Positions 1-8,680 of a stretch of 64,000 nt of DNA are shown in pieces. The first letter of the stretch is position 1. Each line of letters opens with the position of its first letter. The notes under the pieces were generated by a model that saw only the letters and a program-made list of their open reading frames with translations, was not told where the DNA came from and did not search any database. A program made the position numbers and the translations under genes. Source of the DNA: Bacillus sp. IITD106 (GTDB taxonomy: Bacteria; Bacillota; Bacilli; Bacillales; Bacillaceae_C); the NCBI RefSeq assembly GCF_019459225.1, contig NZ_JAIAZY010000011.1, forward strand, positions 1 through 64,000. The letters run 5' to 3'.

Positions 1-16
1 TCACCAACAATAAGGC

Positions 17-418
17 TCACCCCACTTTCTGTTTTTGAATGTATGCCCGAATCTGTGCTTCCGTTTGCTCGCTGACCGTTGCAACAAAATAAGAAGGGTT
101 CCACAGATGACCACCCCAAAGTTTCCTTTTTAATTCAGGGAACTCTTTAAAAAGCAATCTTGCCGAAACACCCTTTAACGCCTTCATCATCGTCGGGATA
201 GAGTGTTGAGGGGTGCAATCCACCAAAAGATGAATATGGTCAAGGTCACATTCCATCTCCACAATGGTAAAACCGTTATCCTCCGCAATTTGATGAAGTA
301 ATTCCTTTAGTCGTACCTTAATATTGTCGACCAATACTTTATGACGGTATTTTACACACCATACAAGATGATATTGAATGGAGTACACATATCCCCTGCC
401 ATATTTCACTTCTGCCAT
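17..418 (-). CDS. tnpA: IS200/IS605-family TnpA transposase
   Basis: This is a Y1 HUH single-strand transposase that cuts and joins the hairpin ends of IS200/IS605 elements. The HUH metal site is visible in DHIHLLVD, and a C-terminal helix carries the candidate nucleophile Tyr (AQIRAYIQ). Length is about 133 aa, normal for TnpA. I start at the ATG at 418 (MAEVKYGRG), because GAGGTGG lies 6-8 nt upstream; a longer frame upstream lacks a ribosome site. No TnpB/IscB partner is seen. The element end lies outside the window on the left, so its boundaries cannot be set. It lies just downstream of the broken toxin gene and may have broken it, which is inference. Confidence 0.9.
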   Translation of the reverse strand: MAEVKYGRGYVYSIQYHLVWCVKYRHKVLVDNIKVRLKELLHQIAEDNGFTIVEMECDLDHIHLLVDCTPQHSIPTMMKALKGVSARLLFKEFPELKRKLWGGHLWNPSYFVATVSEQTEAQIRAYIQKQKVG

Positions 419-524
419 ATCCGCCACCTCACCTGTATTATACCATATGTCAACCACCTTTTGTGATAGGATAATGATTAAACCAAGAGGGGAATAGCCA
501 ATTTATCATACATATGTCGAATCG

Positions 525-665
525 TTAACATGACATGGAGTCATGCCCGATTCGAAGCCAATTCATCTCATGATTGAAATCACGAGTGTTCTCGGCAAAG
601 TCATAAAATATGATATCGCGAAGTTGTTCCTCAGCCTTATCCGTTCGCAATATTTTATACTTCAT
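525..665 (-). pseudogene. ParE/RelE-type toxin, 3'-truncated
   Basis: The N-terminal part (MKYKILRTDKAEEQLRDIIFY) matches the start of RelE/ParE-family mRNA-interferase or gyrase toxins, which are usually about 95-105 aa. The similarity stops after about 21 residues, and an unrelated tail ends the frame at residue 46, so the catalytic C-terminal half is missing. It starts inside the 3' end of the antitoxin gene (11-base overlap), the usual coupled arrangement, with an AGGAAA ribosome site. I read it as a dead toxin left with a live antitoxin. Confidence 0.7.
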
Positions 666-939
666 CTTTTTTCCTTTCGAGGAACGATCCATGAATATCA
701 TCAAATGAATTTTGCATAGGTGCGACCCGTCCATTTTTCACATCGTCCTCAGCTTCTGCAAGTGTTCGTAGTAGTTCCAACTCTGATTTCATCTGATAGT
801 AATCCTGTAATCCAAGAACTGCGGTATCGCCTCGTCCATTTACAGTAATAATAACTGCCTCTCTTGACTCTTTGCACTGCTTGGAGATTTCATTATAATG
901 ATTTCTTAAATCTGCTGAAGGTCTATTTGCAGATCCCAT
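655..939 (-). CDS. Phd/YefM-family antitoxin
   Basis: A 94-aa protein with the Phd/YefM fold: N-terminal DNA-binding part (MGSANRPSADLRNHYNEIS), the typical AVIITVNGRGDTAVLGLQDYYQM core, and an acidic C-terminal toxin-binding tail. In the family it neutralises the toxin and represses its own promoter. A dyad over the -10 region (969-990) fits autoregulation. The partner toxin downstream is truncated, so the gene is now an orphan antitoxin. AGAGGTGATACT precedes the ATG. Confidence 0.85.
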   Translation of the reverse strand: MGSANRPSADLRNHYNEISKQCKESREAVIITVNGRGDTAVLGLQDYYQMKSELELLRTLAEAEDDVKNGRVAPMQNSFDDIHGSFLERKKDEV

Positions 940-968
940 AGTATCACCTCTTTCTAATGTTACTTTTC

Positions 969-990
969 ATAGTCATATTATATCGACTAT
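969..990. promoter_or_regulatory. Dyad over the antitoxin promoter -10
   Basis: ATAGTC, 10 bases, GACTAT. The 10-base centre contains the minus-strand TATAAT of the antitoxin promoter. This is the place expected for autorepression by a Phd/YefM antitoxin, with or without toxin. The -35 is weak. Binding is inferred. Confidence 0.5.
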
Positions 991-1087
991 CCATTTAGAA
1001 ACTAAATTCTGAATAGACAATTGGCTTAAGATATAATTAAAATCCTTATAAATGCCAATAATTAGCCATCTTCAAGGGTTGTTCTTC

Positions 1088-1219
1088 TTATTTTTTCTTC
1101 AGCAGTGCGACTGTCTCAACATGCAACGATCGGGGTGGATTGATGTCTTTTACATTGTCGGTAGTCGGAAACACGTCATCGCCACTTTTTGCACTATCGG
1201 TAGGCGGGAATATATCGAT
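1088..1219 (-). repeat. RlmD-like C-terminal tail, copy D (left att-like site)
   Basis: On the minus strand this stretch reads as an open RlmD-like tail. It contains IDIFPPTDSAK, DDVFPTTDNVK and finally SLHVETVALLKKK followed by TAA. HVETVALL is the usual C-terminal motif of RlmD/TrmA-type uracil methyltransferases. No methyltransferase body is attached. It is the most diverged of the four tails in the window and marks the left limit of the recognisable array. Two copies of the core that encodes DMFPxT in rlmD are seen at about 1166-1180 and 1205-1219. Confidence 0.6.
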
Positions 1220-1264
1220 TAATTTTTACATATCGAAAAAATGAATACATCGCCGATTGCGTCC

Positions 1265-3157
1265 CTAGGATGTATAGACGCTGAAATTGGATTCTTGCTT
1301 CATCTGCTGATGAACGAACTTACGGTACAATGCATGTCCATCCATCAATTGAGCATGCGTTCCTTGGCCAGTCAAGATGCCATTCTCCAGGAAGATGATT
1401 TGGTCTGCATCAACGACGGTTGACAAGCGATGCGCGATGATAAGCGTCGTGCGACCATGCATCAAGTTTTGCAGTGCTTCCTGGACAAGTGCTTCCGATT
1501 CGCTATCCAGATTCGACGTCGCTTCGTCCAGAAGTAGCAGCTTTGGATCGCGCATCAGAGCGCGAGCAATGGCGATGCGCTGGCGCTGACCACCGGACAG
1601 CTTGATGCCCCGTTCGCCAACCTCGGTGTCGTATCCTGACGGCAATTGTTCGATAAATGCCGCGGCATTAGCCAGACGCGCAGCCTCGCGCACTTCGTCG
1701 TCGGTAACCGGACGCGTGAGCCCGTACGTGATGTTGCTTTTGATCGAACCTGACATGAGCGGGCTTTCTTGCAGGACGTAGCCGATCCCTTCCCGCCAAG
1801 CGTGAAGCGGAATTTGTTCGATGTTCTGCTCTCCGAGCATGATGCTGCCCGCCGACGTTTCATAAAACCGCTCCAACAAGGAGAAGATCGTTGTCTTACC
1901 GGCACCGCTCGGCCCGACGAAGGCGACAGTTTGCCCCGGCTCAATCGTGAAGTTTAAGCTGCGCAGCACCTCGTCCTCTTGCCCATAGCCAAAGGATACG
2001 TCCTGGAAGTGGATGGGCTGATTCCAATCGACTTGGTATGACGCATCTTCCGATTGCTCCCAGTCCGCAGACAGCGTTAACGCGGTTGCGAAATCAGACT
2101 TCGATTGACGGTCTGGCTCCTGATGGTCAGGATCATCATTTTGCTGATTTTGCTGTATGCGTCCTGTTGACTGCTCTGGATCAGTGCATAGCAACTCTTG
2201 GATGCGCTCGGTCGCTCCCATCGCTTTTTGAAAGGCGGTGAAAAACTGTGCCAGCATGCTGAATGGCACTACGACCTGGAACATATAAATAATGACAGCA
2301 ACCAGTGTTCCGGCAGACAGATCACCGGCGGAAACGCGCGCTCCACCGTATCCGATGATGACGACCAGCACGGCCATGATCACGGTTGTCATTAGTGGTG
2401 AGACGAATGCTTGGATGCGTGCTTCTCTCATGCCGAAGTGAAACAAGCTGGCAATCTTTCGCTCGCCCCGTTCGCGCTCAACGGACTGGGCATTGTGCGA
2501 TTTCACAAGACGGATGTCGCTGAGCACGCGACCGAGTCCCGCGCTGAAAGCGGCAAGCTCATCTTGCATTTGCAAGGAAATTTTGTACACCAGTCTGCCT
2601 AATGGAGCCAAAATCAGCATGGACACTGGCACTGCGGAAAGCATAATGAGCGTCATTTTCCAGTCGATGACAAACAGGATCACTAATGCTCCGATGATCG
2701 AAAGAATGCCGGAGATGGAGGTGACGAGATGGTTCGTTATTAGTGTCTTAAGCGTGTTCGTATCCTGCGTAACACGGCTGATCAGCTCGCCGGATTCGTG
2801 CTTGTCAAAGTAGGAAACTTTGAGTTTGAGAATGTGATTCCACAAGCGCAATCGGATGTTTCTCACGAACATCTCGCCAATATACGTCATGAAATAGTAG
2901 GAAAATCCGCCCGCAGCCGCCTGCACAAAAAACGCCGCTATGAGCCAAATGATGACGCCGATATCGAGACCACTAGTCGCAAATTGATCAATCAAATCAC
3001 GGGTGAAAAGCGGCACAATCAAGCCGCCTGCAGCTTCCAATACACTTAGGATGATGGCAACGGCAAACAGCCCTCTCCTGGGAACGGCACTGCGCAACAT
3101 TCGCAAAAACTTCCGCCATTGTCCCTGGTCATGATTATTCACTCTCTCTGTGTCCAT
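1265..3157 (-). CDS. ABC exporter, fused permease and ATPase (multidrug type)
   Basis: A 630-aa half-transporter. Residues about 15-320 are a six-helix exporter membrane domain, and about 385-620 the ATPase with Walker A GPSGAGKTT, signature LSGGQRQR, Walker B LLLLDEATS and switch His in IIAHRLST. A Gln/Asp-rich linker of about 60 residues separates the two, longer than usual. It works as a homodimer or with a second half-transporter to pump lipophilic compounds. It overlaps the 3' end of the MerR gene by 23 bases, so the two are one transcript. GC content is clearly higher than in the flanks, suggesting recent transfer from a higher-GC Firmicute. Substrate is unknown; drug export is inferred from the TipAS-type regulator. 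Confidence 0.9.
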   Translation of the reverse strand: MDTERVNNHDQGQWRKFLRMLRSAVPRRGLFAVAIILSVLEAAGGLIVPLFTRDLIDQFATSGLDIGVIIWLIAAFFVQAAAGGFSYYFMTYIGEMFVRNIRLRLWNHILKLKVSYFDKHESGELISRVTQDTNTLKTLITNHLVTSISGILSIIGALVILFVIDWKMTLIMLSAVPVSMLILAPLGRLVYKISLQMQDELAAFSAGLGRVLSDIRLVKSHNAQSVERERGERKIASLFHFGMREARIQAFVSPLMTTVIMAVLVVIIGYGGARVSAGDLSAGTLVAVIIYMFQVVVPFSMLAQFFTAFQKAMGATERIQELLCTDPEQSTGRIQQNQQNDDPDHQEPDRQSKSDFATALTLSADWEQSEDASYQVDWNQPIHFQDVSFGYGQEDEVLRSLNFTIEPGQTVAFVGPSGAGKTTIFSLLERFYETSAGSIMLGEQNIEQIPLHAWREGIGYVLQESPLMSGSIKSNITYGLTRPVTDDEVREAARLANAAAFIEQLPSGYDTEVGERGIKLSGGQRQRIAIARALMRDPKLLLLDEATSNLDSESEALVQEALQNLMHGRTTLIIAHRLSTVVDADQIIFLENGILTGQGTHAQLMDGHALYRKFVHQQMKQESNFSVYTS

Positions 3158-3929
3158 CTGACAACAGTCCTTTCTTTATGGAATAGTACTCGAACGCTTC
3201 TGCAAACCATTTCTCTTCCTCTTCTGTAAACGGGGTACCGATCGCAGCGGGCAGTTCTATATTTTCTAAGTGATCCGCATATTCATGCATAAAGTACCAA
3301 TTGTCGCCCATCAGTTCGTTAGCGAGAGCCATAAATTGCTCGATGAGCTGCTGGACTTCTTCGGAGTCTGGACGATGGTTGCGCAATGCTTGTTTGAGGT
3401 CTTGAAGGAGCAATGTCGAGCGCATGTTCCAGTCCCGCTCTTTGCTTTCGTCCGCGAAATTTTCCTTTATTCTCTGAATCAACGGCTCTGGAAACCAATC
3501 AGACATCCATTCCATCTGCTGCTGCTCCGTCACGATGCTGTGAATCAAGAAGGAGATCACTTGCGGATCTATCCTATGCTCGGCTTCAAGTACCGCGGCA
3601 GCATGATCAATCGCTTTCAATATTTGCTGAATGTGTTGCTGTTTATGCTCCAAAGCCTGTTTCTGCATTCGCAAAGATCGTAGCAAGGCGTTGCTGTCCC
3701 CCGCTTGTCCGGACATGATCGCTTTAATGTCTTTCAATGAAAAACCAAGATATTTGTATGCAATGATTTGCTGTAGCGGAATTAGATCGTCCGGGCGATA
3801 ATACCTTCTCCCGGAATCACTAATATAGCTTGGCTTGAGCAAGCCTTGCTCTTCATAAAATCGCAGCGTGCGTGGACTGACACGGGCTATACGGGAGAAT
3901 TCTCCAATGGACATTTGCTCTTTCATCAT
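3135..3929 (-). CDS. MerR-family regulator with TipAS-like drug-binding domain
   Basis: N-terminal MerR helix-turn-helix (MSIGEFSRIARVSPRTLRFYEEQGLL), a coiled-coil dimer helix (about 75-115), and a C-terminal region like the TipAS/AlbA antibiotic-recognition domain. The frame opens at a TTG at 3938, but that codon abuts GGAGG. The ATG at 3929 has a correct 9-nt spacing, so I take 3929. In this family ligand binding untwists a promoter with a 19-bp spacer, and exactly such a promoter lies upstream. It co-transcribes the exporter gene, which overlaps its 3' end. A second MerR/TipAS gene lies at 23.3-24.0 kb. Confidence 0.9.
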   Translation of the reverse strand: MMKEQMSIGEFSRIARVSPRTLRFYEEQGLLKPSYISDSGRRYYRPDDLIPLQQIIAYKYLGFSLKDIKAIMSGQAGDSNALLRSLRMQKQALEHKQQHIQQILKAIDHAAAVLEAEHRIDPQVISFLIHSIVTEQQQMEWMSDWFPEPLIQRIKENFADESKERDWNMRSTLLLQDLKQALRNHRPDSEEVQQLIEQFMALANELMGDNWYFMHEYADHLENIELPAAIGTPFTEEEEKWFAEAFEYYSIKKGLLSDGHRESE

Positions 3930-3947
3930 CTCAATCAACCTCCGAAT

Positions 3948-4130
3948 TCATTGTACAACTTTACGTAACGTAAGAATCAAGCGTTTCTTTATTTGCATAA
4001 TTTCGTTTGTAAGCTTTTCACGTAGGAATATCCCCAGCTCATGCTGGAGGCTAAACTCATTATAAATTTCAATGCTCTTAGACTGAACAAACAAGAAAAA
4101 GTCATCTACTAATTGCCTTAAATTAAGCAA
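3948..4130 (-). pseudogene. N-terminal fragment of an unidentified protein
   Basis: TTG start with AGGTGG 6-7 nt upstream. The first about 40 residues include FSLQHELGIFLREKL, a motif I recall from the N-terminus of restriction-endonuclease-like hypothetical proteins. After LREKL, at about 4012, the frame passes into the promoter region of the MerR cassette and soon stops. I infer that the MerR-ABC cassette cut this gene. The identity of the full protein is not established. Confidence 0.4.
3950..3980 (-). promoter_or_regulatory. MerR-type promoter, 19-bp spacer
   Basis: Minus strand: -35 TTGATT (3975-3980), 19-bp spacer containing CTTACGTTACGTAA, -10 TACAAT (3950-3955). The over-long spacer with a central dyad is the hallmark of MerR-activated promoters. 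The same CTTACGTTACGT spacer half is found in front of the other TipAS regulator at 24055-24085. Confidence 0.75.
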
Positions 4131-4199
4131 AGATCCACCTCATACACCCTAATATAATTTATAGTTTTTATTGCCCTTCATAATAGTTTTGCTATATCC

Positions 4200-4433
4200 T
4201 CAAACCTTCTGATACCTCTGCTGGTTAGATGAGGTCTTTTCAATTGCCTTTATATTACCTTCCATTTTATTTACGTAGTTTAAAAATAATGTCCCAAGCA
4301 GAAGTCGATCCTTTCTGGGTATTCTATTCCATACATAACCCTTGAACAGATCTTTAACAAGAAAGACTTCACCTTCATTCAAGTTTTCAGTTTCCTTAAT
4401 AGCTTCTTCTAGTAACTCATTAACATCACCCAT
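4200..4433 (-). CDS. DUF1413 protein, copy 1
   Basis: A 77-aa soluble protein of the DUF1413 family (core GEVFLVKDLFKGYVWNRIPRKDRLLLGTLF). Function is unknown. A copy with most residues identical lies at 21992-22234. Both copies share the upstream palindrome and lie on the 3' side of a serine recombinase gene on the same strand, so I infer an accessory or regulatory gene of this element family. GGAGATGACAAC precedes the ATG. Confidence 0.8.
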   Translation of the reverse strand: MGDVNELLEEAIKETENLNEGEVFLVKDLFKGYVWNRIPRKDRLLLGTLFLNYVNKMEGNIKAIEKTSSNQQRYQKV

Positions 4434-4443
4434 GTTGTCATCT

Positions 4444-4480
4444 CCTTATCAATAACAATATCAACAACATTGTTAATAAG
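4444..4480. promoter_or_regulatory. Palindromic operator upstream of DUF1413 copy 1
   Basis: Half-sites TTATTAACAA and TTGTTATTGATAA flank a short centre TGTTGTTGATA, directly upstream of the ribosome site. The same dyad is conserved in front of copy 2 (22247-22281). It is a likely repressor site; the binder is not known. Confidence 0.5.
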
Positions 4481-4518
4481 ATTATATGCCTTTTACCAAT
4501 TCCAGTCAATGAAAGAAA

Positions 4519-4555
4519 ACCACCAATCAAGAGAATATATCTCCTGAATGGTGGT
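4519..4555. terminator. Hairpin downstream of the serine recombinase, copy 1
   Basis: Arms ACCACCA..CAAGAG and CTCCTG..TGGTGGT around AATATAT, just after the recombinase stop. Similar hairpins occur at 22321-22362 and 24124-24166. It may be a terminator, or a recombination boundary of the cassette that lies between copies 2 and 3. Confidence 0.5.
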
Positions 4556-4573
4556 CATTTATGAAGGCTATGT

Positions 4574-6136
4574 TTATACATCTACTTCTACACCAGATTT
4601 AAATTCAATAGTTAGATTATCATCATAGACCGTTATTTTCTCTATAAGTCTCCTTACTAGCTGCTCATCATATTCCTCAAGGAGGGATTGTTCATTAAGG
4701 AATTTTTCCATCTCTTCTAATCTTTGCTTGGAACCTTTTTTGCCTGCTTCTTCTGCTAAAGCCTTATGCCTTTCCTCTCTGAGCCTGTAAATCTCATCGG
4801 CTATATCGTTATAATCCTCTTTGGAATTGGCCAGTCTCAAAAGGTCTTTTTGTAATTCCTCTAGCTTTTTATCTATCTCGGAAACAATATTATTGTCCGT
4901 TTCACTTATCACTGTTTCTATATTTTCCTTTAAGATAGTTAAAAAGCCATCCTTTTGCCCTATTAGTTTATTAATTGCATCCACCGTAGCAAGGCCTATC
5001 ATATCCTCCAGCACGGTTCGGGAATGACAAGCTAACCCTGTATTCTCAAGCCTACTGACGCATCTCCAAACAATGGATCTTTTACCTCGATTATTCCAAT
5101 GAACTCTACGGTATATTTCACCACACTCTCCGCAGAAGATAATTTGTGAAAATACATGATTTGCACTAAAGTTTCTTTTCTTTCCACTTGTACTTATATG
5201 TCCTTTACTTCTACGAACTAACTCTTCTTGAACCTGCATGAAAATTTCACGCGGGATAATAGCTTCATGACTATTCTCAACATAATATTGAGGTACGATA
5301 CCGTTATTTACAACCCTCTTTTTTGTAAGAAAATCTACTGTGTAAGTTTTTTGGAGTAATGCATCACCAATATATTTTTCATTGCTTAATATCTTCCTTA
5401 TAGTGCTGGTGTGCCACCTTTTTTTGCCCGCTCCTGTAAGTATGCCATCTGCTTCAAGTCCTTTTTTAATTTTATCCATACTGGAGCCTTCAAGATACTC
5501 TCGGTAAATCCTTTTGACTATTTCAGCTTCCTCCGGCACAATTACTAATCGCTTGTTTTCATCTTTGGTATATCCTAAAAACCTAGAACAATTGACCATT
5601 ACCTCTCCCTGTTGGTATCGGTATTGATAGCCAAGCTTTACATTCTGGCTTAATGACTGGCTCTCTTGTTGCGCTAAGGATGCCATAATGGTAAGCATAA
5701 TTTCACCTTTGGCATCCAGTGTATTGATATTTTCTTTTTCAAAATATACCGCTACATTTTTATCTTTAAGTTTCCTGATGTATTGTAGACAGTCCAAGGT
5801 ATTTCTAGCAAATCGGCTTATTGATTTGGTAATAACCATATCAATTTTCCCAGCCATGCACTCATCAATCATTCGATTAAATTCATCACGATTTTTTGTA
5901 TTTGTACCGCTGATGCCATCATCAGCAAAAATCCCTGCAAATTCCCACTCTGAATTTTTCTTTATAAACTCAGTATAATGTTCAATCTGCACTTCGTAAC
6001 TACTAGCTTGTTCATCACTGTCGGTTGAAACTCGACAATAAGCTGCGACCCGAAGCTTTGGTGTTTCATCTTCTTTTCGATTGTTGTCCATGCGTTTTAT
6101 TGCAGGTATAATCATTACATTTTTACTAACTGCCAT
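4574..6136 (-). CDS. Large serine recombinase (integrase)
   Basis: About 520 aa. Order: resolvase catalytic domain with nucleophile Ser in AAYCRVSTD, the recombinase domain ([24 protein letters not shown]), a zinc ribbon ([11 protein letters not shown] ... WRCVSR), and a C-terminal coiled coil ending FKSGVEVDV. It integrates and excises DNA at short attachment sites through a Ser-DNA intermediate. The frame opens at GTG 6151, but the ATG at 6136 has GTGAGGGA correctly spaced. It lies about 100 bases from the right end of unit 1 and next to tail C, where an integrase is expected. It appears intact and is the best candidate for mobilising the array. The fragment at 24175-24680 is a close relative. 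Confidence 0.92.
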   Translation of the reverse strand: MAVSKNVMIIPAIKRMDNNRKEDETPKLRVAAYCRVSTDSDEQASSYEVQIEHYTEFIKKNSEWEFAGIFADDGISGTNTKNRDEFNRMIDECMAGKIDMVITKSISRFARNTLDCLQYIRKLKDKNVAVYFEKENINTLDAKGEIMLTIMASLAQQESQSLSQNVKLGYQYRYQQGEVMVNCSRFLGYTKDENKRLVIVPEEAEIVKRIYREYLEGSSMDKIKKGLEADGILTGAGKKRWHTSTIRKILSNEKYIGDALLQKTYTVDFLTKKRVVNNGIVPQYYVENSHEAIIPREIFMQVQEELVRRSKGHISTSGKKRNFSANHVFSQIIFCGECGEIYRRVHWNNRGKRSIVWRCVSRLENTGLACHSRTVLEDMIGLATVDAINKLIGQKDGFLTILKENIETVISETDNNIVSEIDKKLEELQKDLLRLANSKEDYNDIADEIYRLREERHKALAEEAGKKGSKQRLEEMEKFLNEQSLLEEYDEQLVRRLIEKITVYDDNLTIEFKSGVEVDV

Positions 6137-6249
6137 CTTGCTGTCCCTCACTTTCTATTAAGCTATAAACATACTCCGCTTGTGTAAAAGGATTTGTATA
6201 CTTCTGAATTATTTGTCCTATGGTATCTTTTTAATTATCTATCCTGCCT

Positions 6250-6405
6250 TCTCAACCCCAATAAAAAATCTAACCTATCAACTCAACCCCTATCACTTTC
6301 ATGGTAGTTAACATGTTTCCTCAAAGAATAAAAATAAGGGTTTCCCGACATTAACATCCTCGACAAAGATGTCATGAGAAAAATTCAATGTCAGGAAACC
6401 CTTTA
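6250..6405. repeat. Right end of unit 1, including rlmD-type terminator hairpin
   Basis: The stretch with CTCAACCCC, TCAACTCAACCCC, ATGTTTCCTCAA and AATAAAAATAAGG reappears at 43466-43553, just before rlmD. It is followed by a long hairpin (arms AAGGGTTTCCCGACATT 6336-6352 and AATGTCAGGAAACCCTT 6387-6403). On the minus strand the hairpin is followed by TATTTTTATT, so it would terminate a gene ending at tail C. Confidence 0.65.
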
Positions 6406-6437
6406 TCTATAAGTGCTTAAAGTATCTTTATTTCTCA

Positions 6438-6572
6438 ACCCTTGACATCAATACTACGCACTCCACATGGCATGAGCGGATAGAATGAATGTCATTTGGG
6501 TGTGGTGAGTTCTCAGAAACATATCCACTGCGTTTTTGGAGCTATCGGTTGGCGGGAAACATATCATCTCTT
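6438..6572 (-). repeat. RlmD-like C-terminal tail, copy C
   Basis: The first 32 bases (6438-6469) match the rlmD 3' end at 43655-43686 closely and differ from tail B at only 2 positions. On the minus strand they read HVECVVLMSRVEK then stop. Upstream on that strand lie two further cores (DMFP, VDMF) in shifted frames, at about 6514-6528 and 6554-6568. No methyltransferase body is attached. It marks the junction between units 1 and 2. Confidence 0.75.
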
Positions 6573-6590
6573 AATAATTACACTATTTAT

Positions 6591-7040
6591 TTAGTTAATA
6601 ATTTCGCCTTTGTTTTTGGCTAATTTTTCACGCCATTCTCCTTTTTCATCAGTTGTCAATTTCGCCCACTCTGTTACTTCACCAATAATTTTTAAAGGTT
6701 CTTTCGAGCGATATGAACGTGTTAAGTTACCAGGGAACTTTTTATCAGTAACATTAGGGTCGTTTTCAAATTCACCAGTTGGTTCTACGATATAAATACG
6801 TTCTCTTCCATCTCCTTTTGCTAATGCTGCTGCAAGCCCTGCAATATTTATATTAGCAGTGAAATAAACGTGGTTCATTTTAAGGTCAGATTTGTAATTG
6901 GAAGTTCCACCCGCTGTCAGTAAATTACCAACTTTCAAATCTGCCTTTGTCCCATGATAAAATGGCCCTTCATCAGAAGGCGCACCCTTATATGCATTTG
7001 ATAGGTCATAATATTTTTCTGCCTGATCAGAATCACCCAA
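6591..7040 (-). CDS. arr: Rifampin ADP-ribosyltransferase, joined to a TPR-like N-terminus
   Basis: Residues about 25-149 are a complete Arr domain: FYHGTKADLKVG, NHVYFTA, RIYIVEPTGEFENDPN, KFPGN.TRSYRS. Arr transfers ADP-ribose from NAD+ to rifamycins and so inactivates them. The His (YHGT), Tyr (VYFT) and Asp (ENDP) expected at the active site are present. The N-terminal stretch, and further in-frame codons to about 7109 (STLYRNIAECFEKLGDSDQAEKYY), look like a tetratricopeptide helix pair, so the original gene was longer. Its 5' end is lost at the IS1380-type element. The TTG at 7040 is a possible start, without a good ribosome site. Expression is uncertain. Confidence 0.85.
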   Translation of the reverse strand: MGDSDQAEKYYDLSNAYKGAPSDEGPFYHGTKADLKVGNLLTAGGTSNYKSDLKMNHVYFTANINIAGLAAALAKGDGRERIYIVEPTGEFENDPNVTDKKFPGNLTRSYRSKEPLKIIGEVTEWAKLTTDEKGEWREKLAKNKGEIIN

Positions 7041-7109
7041 CTTCTCAAAACATTCGGCAATGTTTCGATATAAAGTTGAGTATGCACTCTTAACATTTTC
7101 ATCATTTAT

Positions 7110-8680
7110 CCTGAATTACGAAAGTAAAATCTAGTTACTAAATGCAAAAAGGGCTCCAGCCTTTGGTATAATTGAGTTTGCGAGAACTACAATCCCAAAG
7201 AAAGGAGCACCTTTAAGGTGAAGTTTATCACAAATCTATCAAATATAAAAGTTAACTTTAACTTGGAAAACGCAACCAATATAGCGGGATTGCTGCCCTT
7301 CCTTCAGTTCCTGAAACAAATGGAAATCGAAAACACTTTTCGGTGTTTTGACCCAATCAAAAAAAGCAATTCGCAATTCCCATTTCGTAAGATTATTATC
7401 TATCTGATCATTGGATGGGTCGCGTCCTGTACACGTCTCTTCCACTTTCGTTCCATGCAGAAGGATGCCATGATCCAACAGTTTATGGGTGGCAAGTGCC
7501 CGCATCATACTTTACTGGGCAAAGACTTAAGGTCTCTCGCGAAATTCAATGTACAGCTTGATGTCAAAGAGCTGATGCACGATATCATTGAACCTGCCCT
7601 GCCATCATCCTTGATTTTGGATTTTGACTCAACCATCGAAACCGTTTATGGAAATCAGGAACTGGCTAAAAAAGGGCCAAACTCTCATAAACCGGGCCGT
7701 AAAAGCTACCATCCCTTGCTTGTATATGAAGGGAAGACCCGATTATGCCTGAATGCAGCTCTGCGGCCCGGAAACCGACATACTGCCGACAATGCCATTG
7801 AGCTGGCAAAAGAGACGTTGAATCTGCTCTCTGAGTCCCAATCCGTCTCTTATGGGCGGTTTGACAAAGGCTTTGCCGGAGAGGACTTTTATAGCTTTTG
7901 GGGAAGGAAAGCAGATTGACTACGTTGGAAAACTGAAATGGACGAGCCGTTTAGCCAAAGCCGTTTATACAGATCCCGGTCCATGGATTCGATTTGTCGA
8001 TGAAGACATCGTCATTGAAGGAAAGACGATTGAATATCAAGCAACTTCCTGGAATAAGCCAAGGCGTGTTTCCGTGATCCGAAAAGCTGATCGTTTTGAA
8101 ATGGATCAAGTACAATTTGTAGACTTTATCTGGGAACATGAAGCAATGGTCCATACGATGGATTGGACTCCGATTGATATATGGCGGTTTTACAACCAAA
8201 GAGCCTGCATGGAAAATTACATTAAGGAAGCCAAGTACGGGTTCTCTATCAACCGAATCCCTACCGGCTCATTCAAAGCCAATGAACTGGATTTATTGAT
8301 CAAATTATTTGCGTACAATCTGTTTGAGCTTTTTAAGATGGATCATTGCCCAACTCCGATGAAAAGCTACACGATCCAAAGATTTCGTAGGGAAATCGTT
8401 CAGGCAGCAGGTGTATTCACCTTTCACGCCAGACAAACCATATTAAAGATTCAGGAAGCCTACCTTCATAAACGGGCTTTTTTGAACATGATCCAAAGCG
8501 TGAAAAAACTAGAGTGACCATTTGTAACTGAATAAATTGGAAATTTATTGCCTCTTCATTTGGGGAGGGGGAAGAACTATCCAATATACAAAATTTAGAG
8601 AATCTCAGTATCCAGTTTTACAAAATTTTACCAGGTTGCCTTGGAATTAATGTTCAGTAAATTTACTTTCGTAATTTGGG
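7110..8680 (+). mobile_element. IS1380-family insertion sequence
   Basis: Bounded by imperfect inverted repeats of 19 bases: CCTGAATTACGAAAGTAAA at 7110-7128, and its complement with CCCA instead of CCTG at 8662-8680. One long transposase gene, frameshifted. No clear target duplication, so the two flanks may have been brought together by deletion or recombination. It truncates arr-TPR on the left and an ABC ATPase gene on the right. Confidence 0.85.
7218..8517 (+). pseudogene. IS1380-family DDE transposase, frameshifted
   Basis: GTG start with AAAGGAG. The first part runs to ...GEDFYSFWGRKAD and stops at 7919; the second continues with GKQIDYVGKLKWTSRLAK to 8517. Removing one G from GGGG at about 7898-7901 restores FWEGKQIDYV. 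Family marks: LDFDSTIETVYGNQELAKKG, RFDKGFAGEDFY and the late ENYIKEAKYGFSINR helix with the catalytic Glu. A transposase needs one frame here, so the copy is probably inactive unless made by frameshifting. Confidence 0.85.

Noticed and set aside
1241-3049. Several plus-strand open frames
   Set aside because: They lie opposite the ABC exporter gene, which has strong domain motifs; they have no ribosome sites and no recognisable families.
7218-8517. Two separate transposase genes
   Set aside because: One missing G joins them into a normal IS1380 transposase, so it is a single frameshifted gene.
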